Positions 9,834 to 22,067 of a stretch of DNA of 64,000 nucleotides are shown one piece after another; position 1 is the stretch's first letter; every line of letters begins with the position of its first letter. This DNA is from Colletotrichum lupini. Taxonomy: Eukaryota > Ascomycota > Sordariomycetes > Glomerellales > Glomerellaceae. Under the pieces are notes generated by a model. The model was not told the origin of the DNA and did no database searches. It worked only from the letters and a program-made list of their open reading frames with translations. The position numbers and the translations under genes were made by a program. Where the stretch lies: assembly GCF_023278565.1 (NCBI RefSeq), contig NC_064672.1, positions 7,192,001 to 7,256,000 of the forward strand, in the 5' to 3' direction.

Positions 9834-12662
9834 ATGGAAGTGACACGCTGTGGCATTCATGCCTTTCACGAAACCCTGGGCATCGACGTTGATGAGATTC
9901 GGTTCTACTGGGTGCTTCACTCTGAGCTCGAACATGCTTCCCAAAGTGCCTACCATATCGTCGTTGCTCTAAACGCAACAGCACTCGATGATGGTTCAAG
10001 CTCTCAAGTCGTCTGGGACTCGGGCAAAATCGAAAGCAATGCCCAGAGAAACATTCTCTGCAAGCCGGATGGCGGCTTCAAGTCCGCGTCATTCCACTTC
10101 TGGAAAGTGACCGTCTGGGACCAGGACGGACAGGCTTCGTCAAGCGGCGTCAACGAGTTCTTTACGGCGTATCCAAGATCGAGCAGACTTTTGCCGCCGT
10201 ACAGCATGAACCAAACCTACGTATGTCCGTCCAGCACATGTTATCGTCCCAGAACATAATAACAGCACCTTGCTGACTTCTGACGCGAACGAGAACAGAT
10301 GCCCCATACCAGCCTCATCTTCCGCACCTGGTTCGAAGACGAAGCAAACCGCTGGAAAGGAGTCTGGATCGGCGACAGCAGCGACAAACCCTTCTACCTC
10401 CGCAAACACCTCCACCTCCCCCGCAAACCCTCCCGCGCCATCGCCTTCGCCTCCGGTCTGGGCCACTTCAACCTCTCCTGCAACGGCGCTCCCGCGTCGA
10501 CGCATGTCCTCGACCCAGGCTGGACGAATTACCACCGCACGGTACAGTTCGTCGCCTACGACCTCAGCGATGCGCTGACGCAGGGAGACAACGTCGTCGG
10601 CGCGCACGTGGGCAACGGGTTCTACGCCGGTGATAAGGGCGGTGATGATCGCTTCTTTTGGCCCATGTACGAGGATAACACGTACGTGCGGTACGGTAAC
10701 GAGTTATGCTTCTTTGCGGAGCTGCATTTGTTCTATGAGGATGGGAGTCGGGAGACGGTGATTTCGGGACCGGATTGGAAGACGAGGAAGAGCGCTACCG
10801 CGTTGGCGAATATCTACGCGTCCGAGGATAAGGATTTGCGGGCGTATCCTAACGGGTGGGACACGTCCGGCTTCGATGACGGGGAGTGGATTGCTTCGAC
10901 GCCTGTGACCGGGCCGAGGGGAAAACTGAGGTACCAGAGCCAGCCGCCGGTCATGCTTCACGAGACGGTCGAGCCGGTTTCGAAGAAGACGTTGGAGAGG
11001 GGTGTCGTGACGTTTGACCTGGGGCAAAACATGTCCACCATGATCCGCGTCCAAGTCAGCGGCCCGGCCGGCGCACAAGTCATCGTCAAGTTCTCCGAGA
11101 GCGTAGACGAGACGGGCCGCGTGCTGATGCCGGACCCCCTTTTCAAAGACTTTGAGACAAAGGTCTTTTCCAAGATCACGCTCGCGGGCACAGGCGACAT
11201 TGAGACGTGGGAGCCAGACTTTAGCTTCACCAGCGCGCGCTACATCCAAATCGAAGGCGTCTCTCTACAGACGGGCGAAGACCTCCCCGTCGTCCACTCC
11301 GTCGTCGGCAGGCACATCTCCTCCGCCTCCCGGAGGCTGGGCACCCTCAAGACAGACAAGCCGGACGCGAACGCCCTCATAGACATGTGCTACTGGTCCT
11401 TTGTCAGCAACTTGTTCAGCTACCACACCGACTGCCCGCAAATCGAAAAGTTCGGCTGGCTGGAAGTCACGCACCTCCTCGCGCCGGCGACGCAGTACAT
11501 CCGCGACATCGAGGCCCTGCACGCCAAGATCCTGGACGACATCGCAGACGCGCAGGAGTCCGACGGGCTCGTGCCGACGATGGCGCCAGAGATTCGGTAC
11601 ATGTGTGGTCCGCTGCACGATACGATCACCTGGGGCGGGGCGGTCGCCTTGATCCCCGAGATTCTGAAGAAGTATTACGGCTCGACGCATACGTTTGCGA
11701 AGCTGTATCGGCCTTGTGTGCGGTATATGGAGTATCTCCGGACAAAGGAGCGTCGGGGGGGTTTGATCGAGCACGGACTGGGTGATTGGGGCCGCGACAT
11801 CGCGTTTGGGAATCACCAGGCCAACATCGAGACGGCCATCTACTACAAGTGTCTCCGCAACGTCGAGTTAATGGCCAAGGAACTCGGCTGCGCCAACGAC
11901 GAGAAGAGGTGGCGCGCGTGGGCTGACCGCATCTACGAGACGTACAACCGCCACCTCCTCGTCACCGACAAGACGGAACACCCTTATGCCTTCTACACCT
12001 CCCTCGACGAACCCGGAACCCACGACCGGACGATGATCGCGCAGGCTATGGCGCTGCAGTTCGGCCTCGTCCCGGAAGAGCACGTAGCGGACGTCCAGCA
12101 AGCCTTCCTGGACGACGTGGCAGACTGTCGGATCCGCGCCGGCGAGATCGGGCTCAAGTGGCTCTGGAACACGTTTACCGACGTCGACCGCCCGGATATC
12201 GTGATGGCGATGGCGCGGCAGGAAGAGCACCCGTCGTACATGCGCTTCCTCCGCCGCGGGGAGACGACTCTGAATGAGTTTTGGCAGGATGCGTGCCGGA
12301 GTAAGTGCCACGACATGCTGGGCACGATTTACGAGTGGTTTTACGAGGCCGTGTTGGGGGTGCGGGTCGAGGAGGATGGGTATAAGACGTGGAGTGTCAA
12401 GCCGCCGTTGAGGGCCGAGTTTGATTTTGTGGAGGGGACGTTTGAGTGTCCGTATGGGTTGATTGAGGTTACGTTCAAGCGCGAGGGCGGGGAAGTGAAG
12501 ATGAGGGTCGTTGTGCCGACGAGTACGAAGGGGACATTGGTGTTACCGAGGGATGAGAGCGCGGTTGAGATTAGAAGGGAGGGGGGCGCGGGTGTGAAGG
12601 GTGCGTCTGGGAAGAGGGTGACGCTGCTGCCAGGTCGGTATGATTTGGTTCTGCACCCATAG
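9834..12662 (+). CDS. GH78 alpha-L-rhamnosidase, probably intracellular
   Basis: Hydrolyses terminal alpha-L-rhamnose from glycosides. Two exons (9834-10220 and 10299-12662; 78-bp intron with GTATGT donor) give 916 residues. N-terminal beta-sandwich motifs are present: GIDVDEIRFYW, then WIGD and SGLGHFNLSCNG. The (alpha/alpha)6 domain carries DCPQIEKFGWLE near residue 507. Many GH78 enzymes have DCPxRExxGWxGD here; the GWLE form occurs in another GH78 branch, so Glu rather than Asp may be the acidic residue. The Met at 9834 starts directly before family-like sequence. An in-frame Met at 9621 would add 71 residues with no family similarity. No signal peptide is seen, so it probably acts on imported glycosides, consistent with the divergent sugar transporter. 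The 3' end is tail-to-tail with the ALDH gene, 93 bp apart. Confidence 0.9.
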
Positions 12663-12755
12663 AATGTGCGAGGCATCGATGAATACAAAAAGCATGATCA
12701 TAAAGTTGTTGATTGCGTCATTTCCATCTTCCTGATAAAACCTACTCGAAACACT

Positions 12756-14504
12756 TCACAGCCTCGTGCCCATGTTGACGTGGACAGCCTTGATCTGACT
12801 ATACGCCTCCAACCCAGCCTCGCCCAACTCCCTTCCAATACCACTCTGCTTGACACCTCCAAACGGCACGCGCGGGTCGCTGTCCTGGGTGCTGTTAACC
12901 CACACCATGCCCGCCTCAATCTCCGACGCAACACGGTGCGCCCGCTCGACGTTCTGCGTGAAAACCGCGGCGCCGAGCCCGTACTGGCTGTTGTTCGCCA
13001 ACGCGATCGCCTCCTCCTCGGTCTTGAAGCGCGCAATCACCACGACGGGCCCGAAAATCTCCTCGCCCCATACGCGCATCGACGTCGTGACGTTTGTGAA
13101 GACGGTGGGCGCGACGAAGAAGCCCTTGCCCTTGCCGCCAATGTTGAGGGGTTCTCCGCCCGCGGCGAGGGTGGCGCCCTCGTTCTTGCCAATGTCGATG
13201 TACTCGAGCACGCGCTCGAACTGGACCTTGGAGACCTGGGGTCCCTGGTAGGTGTCCTTGTCCCACTGGCTGCCGACTTTGCTGGTCGCCTTGAGGGTCT
13301 CGAGGAACTTTGGGATGAACTCGTCGTAGATATCCTCCTGGACGAGGATGCGGGAGGTGGCGGTGCAGATCTGGCCCTGGTTGGACATGATGCCCATGTG
13401 GGACCACTTGACGGCCTGCCCGAGGTCGGCGTCGCCAAAGACGAGGAGCGGAGACTTGCCGCCGGTCTCGAGGGTGATGTTCTTGAGCGTCTTGGCGGCC
13501 TCGCCCATGATGGCGCGAGCCGTGGCCGTGCTGCCTGTGAAGGCGACCTTATCGACGAGAGGGTGGCTGACGAGGGCGCCGCCGGCGACGCGGCCGAGGC
13601 CGTTTACAAAGTTGACGACGCCCGGGGGGAAGCCGGCTTCCTTGATGAGGGTGCCGAGGTAGAGGATGCTCAGCGGGGTCTGCTCTGTGGCTTTGAGGAC
13701 GACTGTGTTGCCGCAGGCGAGGGCTGGGCCGAGTTTCCAGGTGGCCATGCTGAGGGGGTAGTTCCAGGGGATACTGGACTGTTATTAGTCTTGGTTCGTT
13801 TCCGCGGATGGGCATGGCTGTCTGAAGCGGGGGGTGGCTTACACTTGGGCGACGACGCCAATGGGCTGACGAAGGGTGTAGGCGAACTTTTGGGGGATGC
13901 TGGTGATGGTCTGGCCGTAGGTCTTGTCGGCCCAGCCGGCGTAGTAGCGGATGACGGTGACGCACTCGGAGAGGTCAATCTCGAGGGCATCGGCGTACGT
14001 CTTGCCTGTAGGTTGCGTTAGTTCTCCGTCTGGCCCAGGGGTAGAGCGGGAGCAAGAATGTCAAGATTGCGAGCATACCATTGTCCCATGCATCGATGGT
14101 AGCAAGAGTCTCCTTGTGCTGCTCAATCAGATCGGCGAGCTTGTACATGAGGGCGCCACGATCCGTGGCCGAGATGCCCTTCCAGGACTCGTGTCTCAGC
14201 GCTGCGTGTGCGGCCTTGACGGCCTTGTCAATGTCTTGGACCTCAGCAGCCTGGACGGATGCAATCTTTTCTTCGGTGCTGGGAGGTGAGGTTGTCAGTG
14301 TCTTCGTCCAGAGCAGGAGGGAATCGCATGTGATGCACAGGGAGAATGAGGGATGAGGGACTGAGTAACAACTCACGCAGGGTCTATCGAGTCAATGAGC
14401 TCGCCCTTGGCAGATTTGACAAACTCATTGTTGATGAAAAGGCCTGTGGGCTGGGTGTACTTGACGCCGTTGGGGGCCGTCAGCTCAACGGAGAGGTCGG
14501 ACAT
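12756..14504 (-). CDS. Aldehyde dehydrogenase (NAD(P)+), AldA-like
   Basis: Oxidises aldehydes to acids. Four exons, 14504-14377, 14278-14079, 14005-13843 and 13773-12756, sum to 1,509 nt, giving 502 residues, the normal family length. All three introns join in phase (for example VAQ|VIPWNYPL). The NAD-site motif FTGSTATARAIM, general base Glu266 in LETGGKSP and nucleophile Cys300 in GQICTATSR are present, as is the EIFGPVV region. The start at 14504 (MSDLSVEL) matches the usual cytosolic fungal start. An in-frame upstream ATG at 14750 would add 82 Arg/Ser-rich residues resembling a mitochondrial presequence. Position beside the rhamnosidase would fit lactaldehyde oxidation in rhamnose catabolism, but acetaldehyde or other substrates are equally possible. 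Confidence 0.92.
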
Positions 14505-16323
14505 TGCGGCGATGTTGTTGACAATGTTTGACTGGCGATGGTGAGGGGTCGATGAGAAGAAGCGACGCGCCGCTGGGTGTCTCTGGCGTGTTCTTTTCGC
14601 GTGAGGGTCGAGGTTGAGGTGGCGTTGTCGGATCAGGGGGGTATCACAGAATCGAGACCGACAAGGAAATGAACAAGTTGAGAGAAGGGGTTTGGCAGGT
14701 GAAGAGGAATTGCGAGCGATGCGCAGGCGAAGGGGAGGAGAGGAGAGCATCTTTTTCTATTTGCTCCAGCTTCTGGTGTGCGAATGCGCCGGCGGCCATT
14801 GGAAGGCCGACGATAGGAGCTTTCGAATTGGAGGGGTCGTTGATGGGTGGATTGTGTGGATGTGGGCAGTCAGCGTAGCACAGCAGATCGGAGCGAGCTT
14901 CCAGTCCAATCGAAGCTCAGTGTAGCTACTCCGCATTCACTTACTGCATTCGGCCCAAGGGGGGGGGGGGATGTTTGGAATGGGGGCATCCACGGATGGA
15001 GCCTGGCATCTCGGATGGTGTTGGAACTCGGAGCTTTGGAGGAAGAGAGAGAGGCTGGAGCATCGAGCATGAAATTGAAGCCCCCACGGCGGGGATGCCT
15101 GACGTGCGGAACCGCTCTGCCGTGTTTTCCCATCGGCGATAAGACGTCTGTGGAGTGCTACGGAGTAAAGAACCACTGAATGGCGCACAACGCGGGGATT
15201 CAGTCGTGGACTTTTCGGGGATGCACAAGTATATCAACCAAGACCTCTATCCAAGTCATACCTCTTGTCGCCGAAACCTCAGATACCCCGGCTTTTAAGC
15301 TTTCTTGAACATCATGTGCCGGACAAAAGGGATTCAATCTACGGATCCTCAACACTGGAATAAGGCTGAAGAGGCACAGGGTCCAGGGGGCACGTTGCGA
15401 CTTTCGGCTTTTACCAACGAGCCCAATTCCCTCTGTCCGATAAGTGCGATGTTCAAGACTCTTCACAGTGATTTTGGCCTTCTCGCCGACAGGTCAGCAG
15501 CAACAGCGGTCATAGCTGGAGAACAAGTCTCAATGATCTGCTAGTGATTCGCCCGAGGATACATACAACCTTCAATGTTTTGTCATGGAATACACCCGTT
15601 ATGTAATCACCCAGAAACTCGCTCGACAATCGCATGCAAAAGATGCCAAATTTTTACCATAAACGCACAAGCTCGACTTTGCGTGCTTGGAGAAACGGGT
15701 GGGTCCCGTCTAACCGGGCCGGCCCCGCCCCGCCGTACCCAGGGGATTAGCTCCGTCCGGCCCGGTCAGGACGCAGAAGAATAATCACGGATAGAATAAA
15801 AACCACAACGACAAACACAAAACCCATACCGAGTAAGGGTCAGAGCGATACTTGGGCTTCCTGCGCCGCCGGCCTGGCGTACTATGCCCCCGCACTTACT
15901 AGATATGAGGTACTGATATTGAGGAGACGAGTAGGTTTGTCTTCGGGTCCGGGCTACGGGCCCACCTATCGGCCGCCTGCTTCCCCGCAGTCTTCTCGCG
16001 AGCCTCCATCCCGTCACCTATGGGGAGCATGTGCATTGTCTGCAGAGATATCTGTGGCTACGATCTGTTGGAGTGTGTATCTCAAGTGCTGTGGCGCGGA
16101 AGAGACGTAAGGGTTGACAGGCATACCTGTCATGAACGCAAGAGCACTTGAAGAGCCCAGAGGCGCAAATCTGAAGAGGACTATTGTTCCTGCTTGCGAC
16201 CATGTAATTAAACTTATTGTATTTCCATCAAGCACATACTTGTGAAGCGTAAAATCTACGGCTACTTGGTAGCTATTCTAGAAAGTCCAATTCTTCCGCC
16301 CGCCTAATTCCATGATGTCTACT
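14505..16323. other. Intergenic; ALDH promoter side and amylase 3' side
   Basis: Includes the in-frame upstream extension of the ALDH gene (14505-14750), a 12-G homopolymer at 14959-14970, and a very GC-rich patch around 15700-15760. Short open frames on both strands overlap one another and show no family features. No RNA gene was recognised. Confidence 0.5.
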
Positions 16324-18139
16324 CTATTCTTCGTAAATGTTGGAGTCGCTGTCAAGGTTAGCCCACATTCGTTTCTTCCATTGGGTTACGAAAACTCACA
16401 ATTCTTCGTTGAACTTGTCCCTGCCGTCGGCATTCTTGTTGACAAAGATGCTCACCGAGGTACCAGAGCACACGAACTCGCCAAAGCCGTCGTCGCCAAT
16501 GGTAACCTCCCTGTCGTTCCAGCCCAAAACATCGGTCCAGACCTCGCCGGCGTGCATCTCACCAACATGCATACGCTTGGATCCCGGTCCGGCGTTGCTG
16601 GCCACCACGGCGCAGCCGTAGGGGCGGTCCCAGGTACCGTACTTGACCCAGCCCAGGCACGTCGCGTAGTCAAAGTAGTCCGCCTGCTTGCCATAGGCGT
16701 AGAGCTTTCTAGCCAGCGTCATCTTGGGCACGGCCCCGCCGCACGAGGGCGGGAAGGGGTGCTCGCCCTTGATGCCGTAAATGTCGCCGTACCAGACGCA
16801 GGGGTATCCGTCGGTGCGAAGGAGAATGAGGGCGTACGCGATGGGCTTGAACCAGCCCTCTATCGGGGCCTCCAAGGCCTGGTAGGGTTGCGTGTCGTGG
16901 TTCATGACCAAGGTCTGCAAGTCATTAGGTTACCTCAATGTGATAGGAGTAAAGGGAGGATGCCGTTGATGCGTACCACTGCATTGATGGGCTCCTTCTG
17001 CACCAGAGTGCCGTCAAAGACCTTTCTCATGTCGGCGCCGTTGCCCTTGCTGATCTCGCTAAAGTTGTACACCAGAGGCGCATCGAAGAGGGTGAACTGC
17101 CTGCCCATGCGCTGCAGGTACTCGGACATGTCGTCGAGACTGTCCTTCCAGAACTCGCCGACAAAGAACCAGCCCTTGCCGTACTCCTTATCCAGCTCGG
17201 TGATGAATTGACGCAAAAAGTCCTCACTATAGTGCTTGATGGCGTCGAAACGGATGCCCTGGAGCGGCACCTCCTGGGCCAGCCACTTGCCCCAGTTGAG
17301 GACATCCTTGACTACCTCGGGGTGGTCGTAGTCGAGATCAGAACCCATCAGGAAGTCGCTACACATCATTAGCATGGTCCATGATACAGCCAACGGGATG
17401 CCTGATCTTACTAGTTTCCCTTCTCGTCGTCGACACTCTCCGCCCATTGCTGGTCGCCCTTGTCACCCAGGATCTTGTAGATTGCCGTCTTCTCGTTCCT
17501 GGCATTGTAGTCGACACCACTGAAGTGATACCAATGGTACTTCTGTTCGCTGTACTTGCCCTTGCGACCAGGGAAGTCGTAGCCGACCCAGGCGTCGATC
17601 TCGTACTTGTCGCTGACAAACTTTGTGCGGTCGTCGGAGTCGACCTCGGCAGCGAGACACTTCTCCTTGCGGTCGGCCGCGAACTTGTGGTTGAGGACGG
17701 CGTCCCAGTAAATGCCGACGCCGTTGTCCTTGGCGGTGTGCGCCAGCTTCAGAAGTTCCTCCTTGGTGCCCCATTTTGTCGCTACGGATCCCTTCTGGTC
17801 AAACTCGCCCAAGTCGTAGCTTTCGGGATGATTAGCAAGATGAGCCGGCTCGGAAGGGAATGAGTCGCAATACGTACAGATCATAGATGTCGTATCCGTT
17901 TCCAGTCTTTGATGATCCCTTGCACCTAGATTTGAGAGTCAATTGGGCTGACCTTGATCTTCGCGATTCAATTGAGCTTCGTCTTACGCTGGCGGGATCC
18001 AGATGTTATCCACACCGAATCGCTTGAGCTGGGGAACATGCTTCTCGAGGCGGACCCAGTGCTTCTGATCCGCAGGCACATACCACTCGAAGCCCTGCAT
18101 CATCGTGTGGTTCTCGGGGGTCGGTTCCTGGTCTCCCAT
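16324..18139 (-). CDS. Intracellular alpha-amylase, GH13 (bacterial-type, GH13_5-like)
   Basis: Endo-acting alpha-1,4-glucan hydrolase without a signal peptide. Six exons: 18139-17988, 17925-17878, 17819-17412, 17358-16977, 16914-16400 and a 25-nt last exon 16348-16324, giving 509 residues. If the last intron (GTGAGT donor, CTAAC, CAG) is not removed the protein ends at FNEEL; with it the end is EEFDSNIYEE, closer to the family. Catalytic residues are Asp241 in GIRFDAIKH, Glu271 in VGEFW and Asp337 in NHDTQ. MMQGFEWYVPAD near the N-terminus is characteristic of the liquefying Bacillus-like group. In other fungi intracellular members of this subfamily affect alpha-1,3-glucan in the cell wall (established for Histoplasma AMY1), so a cell-wall role is as likely as starch degradation. 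Confidence 0.9.
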
Positions 18140-19007
18140 GATGGGCGATTGTGCCGTTGCGGCTGACGGCTGGCGGAGGAGTGAATGGAGGGGTTTGGAG
18201 GGGTCGAGGAGGGGTAGAACAAGGATGAATTGGCGTTCAGGAATTTGGGGAAGAGGAAAGATTGAGAAAAGAGAAGAGAGGAGGGATCGGAACAAGACGT
18301 CAGGCTGTCGATGAAGAGGTAACTTCCAAACCATATAAAGTAGTAATACGTCCTGAATTGCCGACCGCCGAGCTACAGCATGCACGCACCGACTTCTCCT
18401 GTCGGTTGGTTCACCAACAGGATCTTACGACGCATCGTAGCTGCTGCGCTGCTCCTCATGCAACACAAAACGCAGGTTGACGCGGCGACTGCGAGCAAAT
18501 CAAATCGTCGGATCGCAACATTCCACACAGTAGCTTGAACGCATGGCCAGACACAGAACGACATGCGCTTTCTGCGACAACAAAGGGCCCCCTAACCTGG
18601 AAAATGGCGCGACGCTAGCAGGATGCCATCAATCCATGAATCCATGGACGGCTGGCCCGTCGATTCTGTTGGGACTGGCGTCGAATCGCAGCGGAATTCC
18701 AGGCGTCTTCTGCCTTGGATTTTCCAACTTGACAGGGAAGTTTGACGTCATGCCGCAGCTGGCGTCCCAGATAAGCCCGCAGGAGCCCGGCGCTTGCGTT
18801 CAATTGCTTTGTGTTGGAAAAGGTCTAGACCATCCTGCCTGGAACTTTTCTGAGTTTAATGGGCGGTGGAAGAAAAGACACTAGAGCTTTTGCTGACTAC
18901 TCATACCGTGGTGAGCTTCGGTGACGACTCGAGGTCTGTGCCCTCACCTTGATCGGAGGCAACTCCGGTCTGTGGTCAACATATTCCAGCTAGCACCGTT
19001 CAACCCC
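18140..19007. other. Intergenic, no gene seen
   Basis: Amylase promoter side (AG-rich on +, pyrimidine-rich on the coding strand near 18180-18300) and 3' side of the protease pseudogene. Open frames such as 18543-18884 lack family features. Confidence 0.45.
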
Positions 19008-20357
19008 TCATCGTCGACCATTCCCATTATATGCAACAAGATTAGGACTGCCAACTCCAGAATCGGCAACCATGTCCTTGGTAGCAAGCTCCTTGATGCG
19101 TGCACCGATCGCCGCCGGTGCGTCCACGAAAGAGCCCTCCGGTCCCTTGAGATACAACGCCAACCCGGAAATGTGTGGTGTTGACATTGACGTTCCCGAT
19201 AAAAGCTCAATCCATCCTGGTACAGAGAAGTCGATCTCACATCCACCCCAGCAGCAAAGACATCCACAGAAGGCCCAAAGTTGGACCACCTAGCTCTAGT
19301 GCTGTTGATGTCAATCGCACCAACGGTGAAGGCAGTCGGCGCGCTAGCTGGTGATCTCGTGGAAGCATCCTTTCCATCGTTCCCAGCACCGACGACGACG
19401 AAGACACCCAAGGCTGTAGCTGCGTCGACGGCATCATTCAATGCTGTGGATGTAGCAGTGGCTTGGATTGGGTCAGATGTGAGCGTTCTAATGAAGGAGT
19501 ATACGACTTACCTTACCTAGACTCATACTGACGACAGACTTGCCAGCCCTCCCAGGAGTGTTGGTGATATTCTGTACAGACCACTCCAGAGCCTCGATAA
19601 TCTTGGCCGTCGTCCCATAAGCAACCCTGGTCGTCTTCACGTCGACGAGGGTCGCATTCTTTGCGACACCGAACCTTACGGATCCAATGGTGCCAGCCAC
19701 GTGCGTGCCGTGCCCAAAATCGTCGTCGTGAGCAACTTCGGGGATAACGTTGGTGCCCTTGATCGCGCGTCCCTGGAAGTCAGCATGGGAGATGCGAATC
19801 CCGGAGTCGAGAACGTAGGCAAATGTGCCTGTTCCCGCACTCGAGTCGTACATGTAGGTCTGATGATCCACGTCGGCGCTGGCGAGCTTTGCTCGAGAGG
19901 AGAGGCTGGCTAGACCTCAAGGCTAGTCGCTGACCTCGGTGAGAGCTGTCAATGAAGCTTCATGGTCAGGCTCGATTGCGATGACCTGTCTTCTGGTTAG
20001 TTATGGGGACATCGTCAAGCATTATTATCTCGTCACGTCTGGTAAACGTACCTCGTCTTTGGCTTGAATCTCGGCCAACAGCTCTTCGTCAAACTCGCCA
20101 GTGTAGGCATGAAAATCCCCGATTCCGAATGTCATTTCGACTTCACTCGTCTGACCGCGAGACAAACTCCGCCTGTGAGTATCGTGAATCCAATCAAGGT
20201 GCTGCTCCACGTCGCGTTTGTCGATGCCTGACTTAAGAGTGATGATCCATCTGCCAGGAATTGCAGCCGTGCTTTATTGTTGCTCGAACGCGGCGCGGCA
20301 GCTCCATGCGCAACAAGAGAGGCGATGGCGATGCCAAAAAATACAAACCCCTTTCAT
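19008..20357 (-). pseudogene. Subtilisin-like (S8, proteinase K type) secreted protease, degraded
   Basis: All parts of a fungal S8 protease are recognisable in order: a signal-peptide-like hydrophobic start at about 20357, an I9 prodomain (IPGRWIITLKSG... with WIHDTH), then the catalytic domain with Asp in VLDSGI, His in GHGTHVAG, the oxyanion Asn in GAGNDG and Ser in GTSMSTPHISG. Two introns (19986-20051 and 19462-19516) are normal. The gene is broken at several places. The signal peptide is out of frame with the start codon, and a second shift precedes the prodomain. TAG (19923-19925) and TGA (19917-19919) interrupt the linker before the catalytic domain. A frameshift around 19205-19230 separates the substrate-binding region from the active-site Ser. 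CAG-to-TAG would be a RIP-type change. The catalytic residues themselves are still present, so decay appears recent. Confidence 0.85.
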
Positions 20358-22067
20358 CTTGAAGCTCTTGAAGATTTTTGATAGCAGAACTTGGACCAAT
20401 ATCCAGAACGAAAGCTCAAAACACGGAGCATCGACAACTATACAGTGGTGCAGGATCGGGGGTTTTGGTCATTTAATGCTCCTCTTCTTCTGTGATGTTT
20501 GTCGCATCCTGCCATATCCCTCGATTTTCGCGTCAGGCAATTCAAAGCTTAGCAAGCTCTAATACGAGCTGTTCTCATATACACGGTCGTCGAGCTGCTC
20601 TTCGTGGAAGCCATGCCGCGCGGAGGGTAATGGTGCCAGGTTCTGTGAGTGGGGGAACATAATGCCAAGTGTTTGAATCGGAAGGTGTCCGTTTGACGAC
20701 CGGGATAGAATGCAACTTTGGAAGTTCGTCTCGCGATCATAGGTCTTACGCAAACAGCTCCAAGATATCATGAGAGTAGATAAGGCTCACGATTGTGGAA
20801 ACTGCCCAAGCTTTGATCCTGACAGAAAGAAATCGAGTAGACTTCACACCCTTCCGTCACCTTCGGGACCTTTTTTTCTCATGGAAGGTAAGATTATTTG
20901 TCCGGTCTCAACCAGCAGGTTTCTCCAAATACCACAACAGGGGATAAGGTCCCCCAAGCTCGCCTTGGTCTGAAATGATGTGTGAATAAGCACTAGTTAT
21001 CCTTCTAAGAATGGGAAAACGTTCGCTCGAGGCTTGGGATAGATCATGCCGTGTTTAATCGTGTGTGAGCATTAGTTAGTCTTATTGCATTCAGAGGTCA
21101 GCAAATGCCCTTATGTGATTGAATACTCCAAGACGATAATTGGTAACGTGGACACATGGGATGTGTGGAGAGAACGAGTTGACCCATACTCACCTGAGGC
21201 AAAGCAATGCCTTTCCAGGACAAGTGCGCGAGTCACGTCGTGGATTCTTCTTAAGCCCTTCTTTGAAATCAAACAGTGTGTATATCTATATGGAAGTACT
21301 CCGTATGAATCTTTCCATTGTCGTTGGAAGGAGATGATATTTGACAGGTATCGACGGCCTGGTAGGCGCATACATACTCCAAGAGCTTAAGCGACTGGCC
21401 TCGAAACTGACTAACATCTTCCGCCTTCATGTAAATGCAAAGATAAGATCGGATCGTTACCGAAAGACACCATTCCTCGGTCTGTAATCCGACAGCAAGC
21501 AAGATCGGCCAAGAAATTCGATGAAGGTAGTGCTAAAACAGACCAAAGACACTTGGGTCGAATGCTCGGACCTGGACTCCGAAAGCGGGCTTCTTAGATC
21601 TGTTAGAGTGCGGAGTGGGCCCCGGGCGGATCATCCGAGAGATGCTTATCAGCCATTCTCGGATTGCGGGCCGGCATCGCTGCACCACATCAGCGTTCGA
21701 GCAGAAAGAGGATTGAGGTTGTAAGTAAAAGGTATGGTTCCGTCGATTCGAGCTTAGATTGAAGCTTATCTTTTGTCCGCATCGTTGATAGGCGATGAGC
21801 CATTATCCTCCGCCGGCGATGTTGGCCTCACGGCATCGCCGCATTACGTCGGGTCGCAAGCCGACGAAGGAGGCAAAAATGCGTTTCATGACTTCGAGGA
21901 GCCAGACATAAAGGCCGGTAAACGATGGAAGAAAATGAGGTGATTGAATACTGATGAGAATATCAACCTTGATTTGAATCATCATCACGATACCTCGTTT
22001 GGCTTGGAACTAAAGCCACTTTATCACCTACCTACGTAGACCTTACTCACACAATACCTCACACAAT
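20358..22067. other. Intergenic, no gene seen
   Basis: About 1.7 kb with only short overlapping open frames (for example 21085-21390 and 21521-21724), none with recognisable motifs. The interval includes the promoter sides of the protease pseudogene (left) and the dehydrogenase (right). Confidence 0.45.

Noticed and set aside
10140..11816. Long minus-strand frames over the GH78 gene
   Set aside because: Antisense shadows of a GC-rich coding exon; composition is Arg/Val/Asp biased with no motif.
12666..14021. A 451-codon + strand open frame over the ALDH gene
   Set aside because: Antisense to a complete ALDH with catalytic residues. Long antisense frames are common in GC-rich, codon-biased genes.
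14959..14970. Twelve-G run as a possible quadruplex element
   Set aside because: A single homopolymer in an intergenic region with no further G-tracts arranged around it; it may also be a base-call artefact.
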